DNA of 24,231 nucleotides from Apostichopus californicus. Its lineage: Eukaryota; Echinodermata; Holothuroidea; Aspidochirotida; Stichopodidae. Location of the stretch: NCBI GenBank assembly GCA_020650975.1, contig JAIPMN010001575.1, positions 3,312 to 27,542 of the forward strand. Direction: 5' to 3'. A program made the position numbers and the translations under genes. The notes beneath the pieces are model-generated. The model was not told the DNA's origin. It searched no databases and was given only the letters and a program-made list of their open reading frames with translations. This document shows, one piece after another, positions 22,400 through 24,231 of this stretch (position 1 is the stretch's first letter; the number at the start of each line of letters is the position of its first letter).

Positions 22400-22640
22400 C
22401 CTCAAAATGGACCCTTTTAAAAACTTTTTCTGGGAGAGAACCCCCAAACACCCCTGCATTGGAGCAGGCTTTATTGACCCCAGGGCCTCATCCCATCATT
22501 TTTAATAAAAATCCTTCATTCACCTCTTGCTCTTCTAGATAGGTTCAACCATTACCTAAATCAGTCTGAGGATTTTAAAAATTTGGGCCCCATTACCATA
22601 CATAGCTCCACCCTCCACTTTTGAAATGGTGTGCAGGTCC
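22400..22640. repeat. candidate degenerate dispersed repeat
   Basis: The section tttttctgggagagaaccc followed by cccaaacacccctgc resembles the CTGGGGGAGGACCCCC-type wording common in interspersed repeats of marine invertebrate genomes. It is more GC-rich than its flanks, and several GGCCC/GGGCC stretches are present. The attribution is from memory, and the limits are estimates. Confidence 0.3.
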
Positions 22641-23146
22641 CTCACTCAAAATACTACACTATAGCTGCAATGACAATCCAAATCAAAACACTCGCTTTTG
22701 TTTTCTCTCTACAAAACAGAATCAATCAAAACTAAAAAATACAATGTGTTTGTAAACAGGTATGTATGGTTTGAGATGTTGTACAACACAACATTATATC
22801 TGGTTGAGGAAATTGATGACAGCAACTATCCCTGAAATAATAGGAGTTTATTGCAGTTTGTTTAGCCTATGGAACAGAAACTGATTGGGACTTAATTAAC
22901 CAATTCATTCTGTTTGATATTTTAATTGTGAATCGATCCATGTTGCTGTAATGAGGGAAGCCATTAATATACAACACTGGCCGAGTATCTATATCGAAAA
23001 GAAACAAACTTTGAGGGAAGCTGGAAAATAGTGATTTGTTAGTATTTCAGTAACTCTTGTTTATTTTGACTTGAATGTGATTTCATAATGTGGACAATAC
23101 CATTCTACGTTTCTAATGTGACCGAGCTGAAATGATTTAATATTTG

Positions 23147-23163
23147 TTTATTTATTTATTTAT
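23147..23163. repeat. (TTTA)4 microsatellite
   Basis: Four imperfectly bounded TTTA units in AT-rich intron DNA. Confidence 0.85.
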
Positions 23164-24185
23164 CTGGTAAATTCTCATTGGATCAAGTTTGATCAAGTGT
23201 AATAGCATCATTAAACGTAGCCTTTCAGCTGCTGTCAATATGTGAAATAACATGAGCATATTTGACGATGGAATGAATAAAATGTCCATGCTAGGCATAG
23301 AAATGTGAAAGCTAGATCAAATCAGCTCTGCTTGCTGGAAATAGCCTACACAGTACACGGTTCAGTCCCACGGTTTTAGGCAGTTGTGTTAAAGCGAGGC
23401 AACACTGGCCCTCAACTTAAAGCAATACATTATCATAGTTTAGTAGAAAAAAAGAAAAAAAGGATCAGGAGGGACACTTAAATCCCCATCATCATCACAT
23501 GGCTTCTCTCAATTATTGTTCTCTTAACTGTAATCCTTATGGGGTCTTCTATTGCTTTAATTAGCTTCTAAAGTTTTACCAGGAGAAGTTTTTTGTCAGA
23601 TTGCTGCCATTATTGCTCAGACATGTGTTAACAGCACCTACTTGAACCAAGGAGGCTGTCCCGAAGTGTGTGTCTGACCGTAAATGTGTTTTAAAGTTTT
23701 GTGTACAGTTTAGAATAGCAGAACACATGTTTTAGAAGACTTTGGGAACAGATGACAAAAACATGTTGTAATCCCAACAGAAGCAGCCCACATGCCTATC
23801 TTTAACACACCGGGGTCTCCTCCCTCTGCTGTCTCTAAACCCTTCTCTCAAAAGTGGATTTTATTCCCTAGGTCATCTAAGGGCAATTCACACCCCCTGA
23901 GGGAAACACTGTTGAAATCGGCAGCATTCTGGGACGGTAGTAATCCAGTGAACATTGCCCAGAGCAGCTGCTTTTCCTGTCTTTTGTAAGAGTAACCTAA
24001 TTAAAAGACATTGGGTATAAACAAAAGAGGATTTCTGGTTCAGAAGCAGGCCTTTGTCTAGGAGAGGAAGTCTGTCAGCGAGGCCATCCTCTTAGAAGGT
24101 CTGATGGATTGATGAAGTATGAACTGGATTAAGAAAATGACTCATTGAGATCTGCTATATCAAACTGTTTCTTTGGGAAACGTTC

Positions 24186-24199
24186 GGGGGGGGGGGGGG
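24186..24199 (+). repeat. G14 homopolymer
   Basis: Fourteen consecutive G lie near the window's end. As with the C13 tract, its length is likely unstable and could be an assembly weak point. Confidence 0.9.
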
Positions 24200-24231
24200 C
24201 TGATTCTTGACTTTTAATTCATCAAGGGCCC

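Noticed and set aside
23792-23989. 65-codon + strand frame in slightly GC-richer DNA near the right end, checked as the next kinase exon
   Set aside because: The peptide does not resemble the ERFQFP-type MRCK block or any C-lobe sequence, and its start is not at a convincing acceptor.

Overview
This is an AT-rich (roughly 37% GC by eye) animal genomic window that lies almost entirely in the introns of one multi-exon gene on the + strand. Three short exons encode a continuous 148-residue part of an AGC-family Ser/Thr kinase domain of the DMPK/ROCK/MRCK branch. Wording such as [36 protein letters not shown] and [15 protein letters not shown] identifies it as MRCK (myotonic dystrophy kinase-related Cdc42-binding kinase; CDC42BPA/B in vertebrates, gek in flies). 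The exons mix residues I associate with the vertebrate alpha and beta paralogues, which suits an invertebrate single-copy orthologue. The AGGTCA-rich dispersed repeat, very long introns and G/C homopolymers suggest a marine invertebrate deuterostome, perhaps an echinoderm. The species is inference.

Layout: 1-2483 is the 3' part of an upstream intron. 2484-2726 is an 81-codon exon running from the hinge through the HRD and DFG motifs. 2727-8381 is a 5.7-kb intron. 8382-8438 is a 19-codon exon carrying the activation and P+1 loops. 8439-17140 is an 8.7-kb intron. 17141-17284 is a 48-codon exon covering helix F and the region after it. 17285-24231 is the 5' part of a further intron. All splice sites are canonical GT-AG, and all introns whose phase can be judged are phase 0, so each exon is symmetric. 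The glycine-rich loop, VAIK lysine, rest of the C-lobe, coiled coil, C1, PH, CNH and CRIB parts of the protein must lie outside the window.

The introns hold the non-coding structure. A minisatellite at 6.4-7.07 kb has 42-, 47- and 51-bp unit classes. A TACTG/CAGTA pentanucleotide array at 19.74-19.86 kb reverses orientation several times, and the related heptamer TACTGTA is over-represented across the window. There is a roughly 150-bp foldback element at 2851-2999. A dispersed repeat at 3.77-4.15 kb carries direct repeats of nuclear-receptor half-sites and a 40-nt hairpin. A CpG-dense patch just after the 57-nt exon holds a full CRE palindrome and two hairpins. A 112/116-bp tandem duplication sits close upstream of the third exon. 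G- and C-rich tracts are scattered throughout.

I saw no tRNA, rRNA, CRISPR array, operon or transposase gene, and no second protein-coding gene. Other open frames look like chance frames in intron DNA. I found no undescribed biological system that the sequence alone would support; the findings are local structures worth checking.
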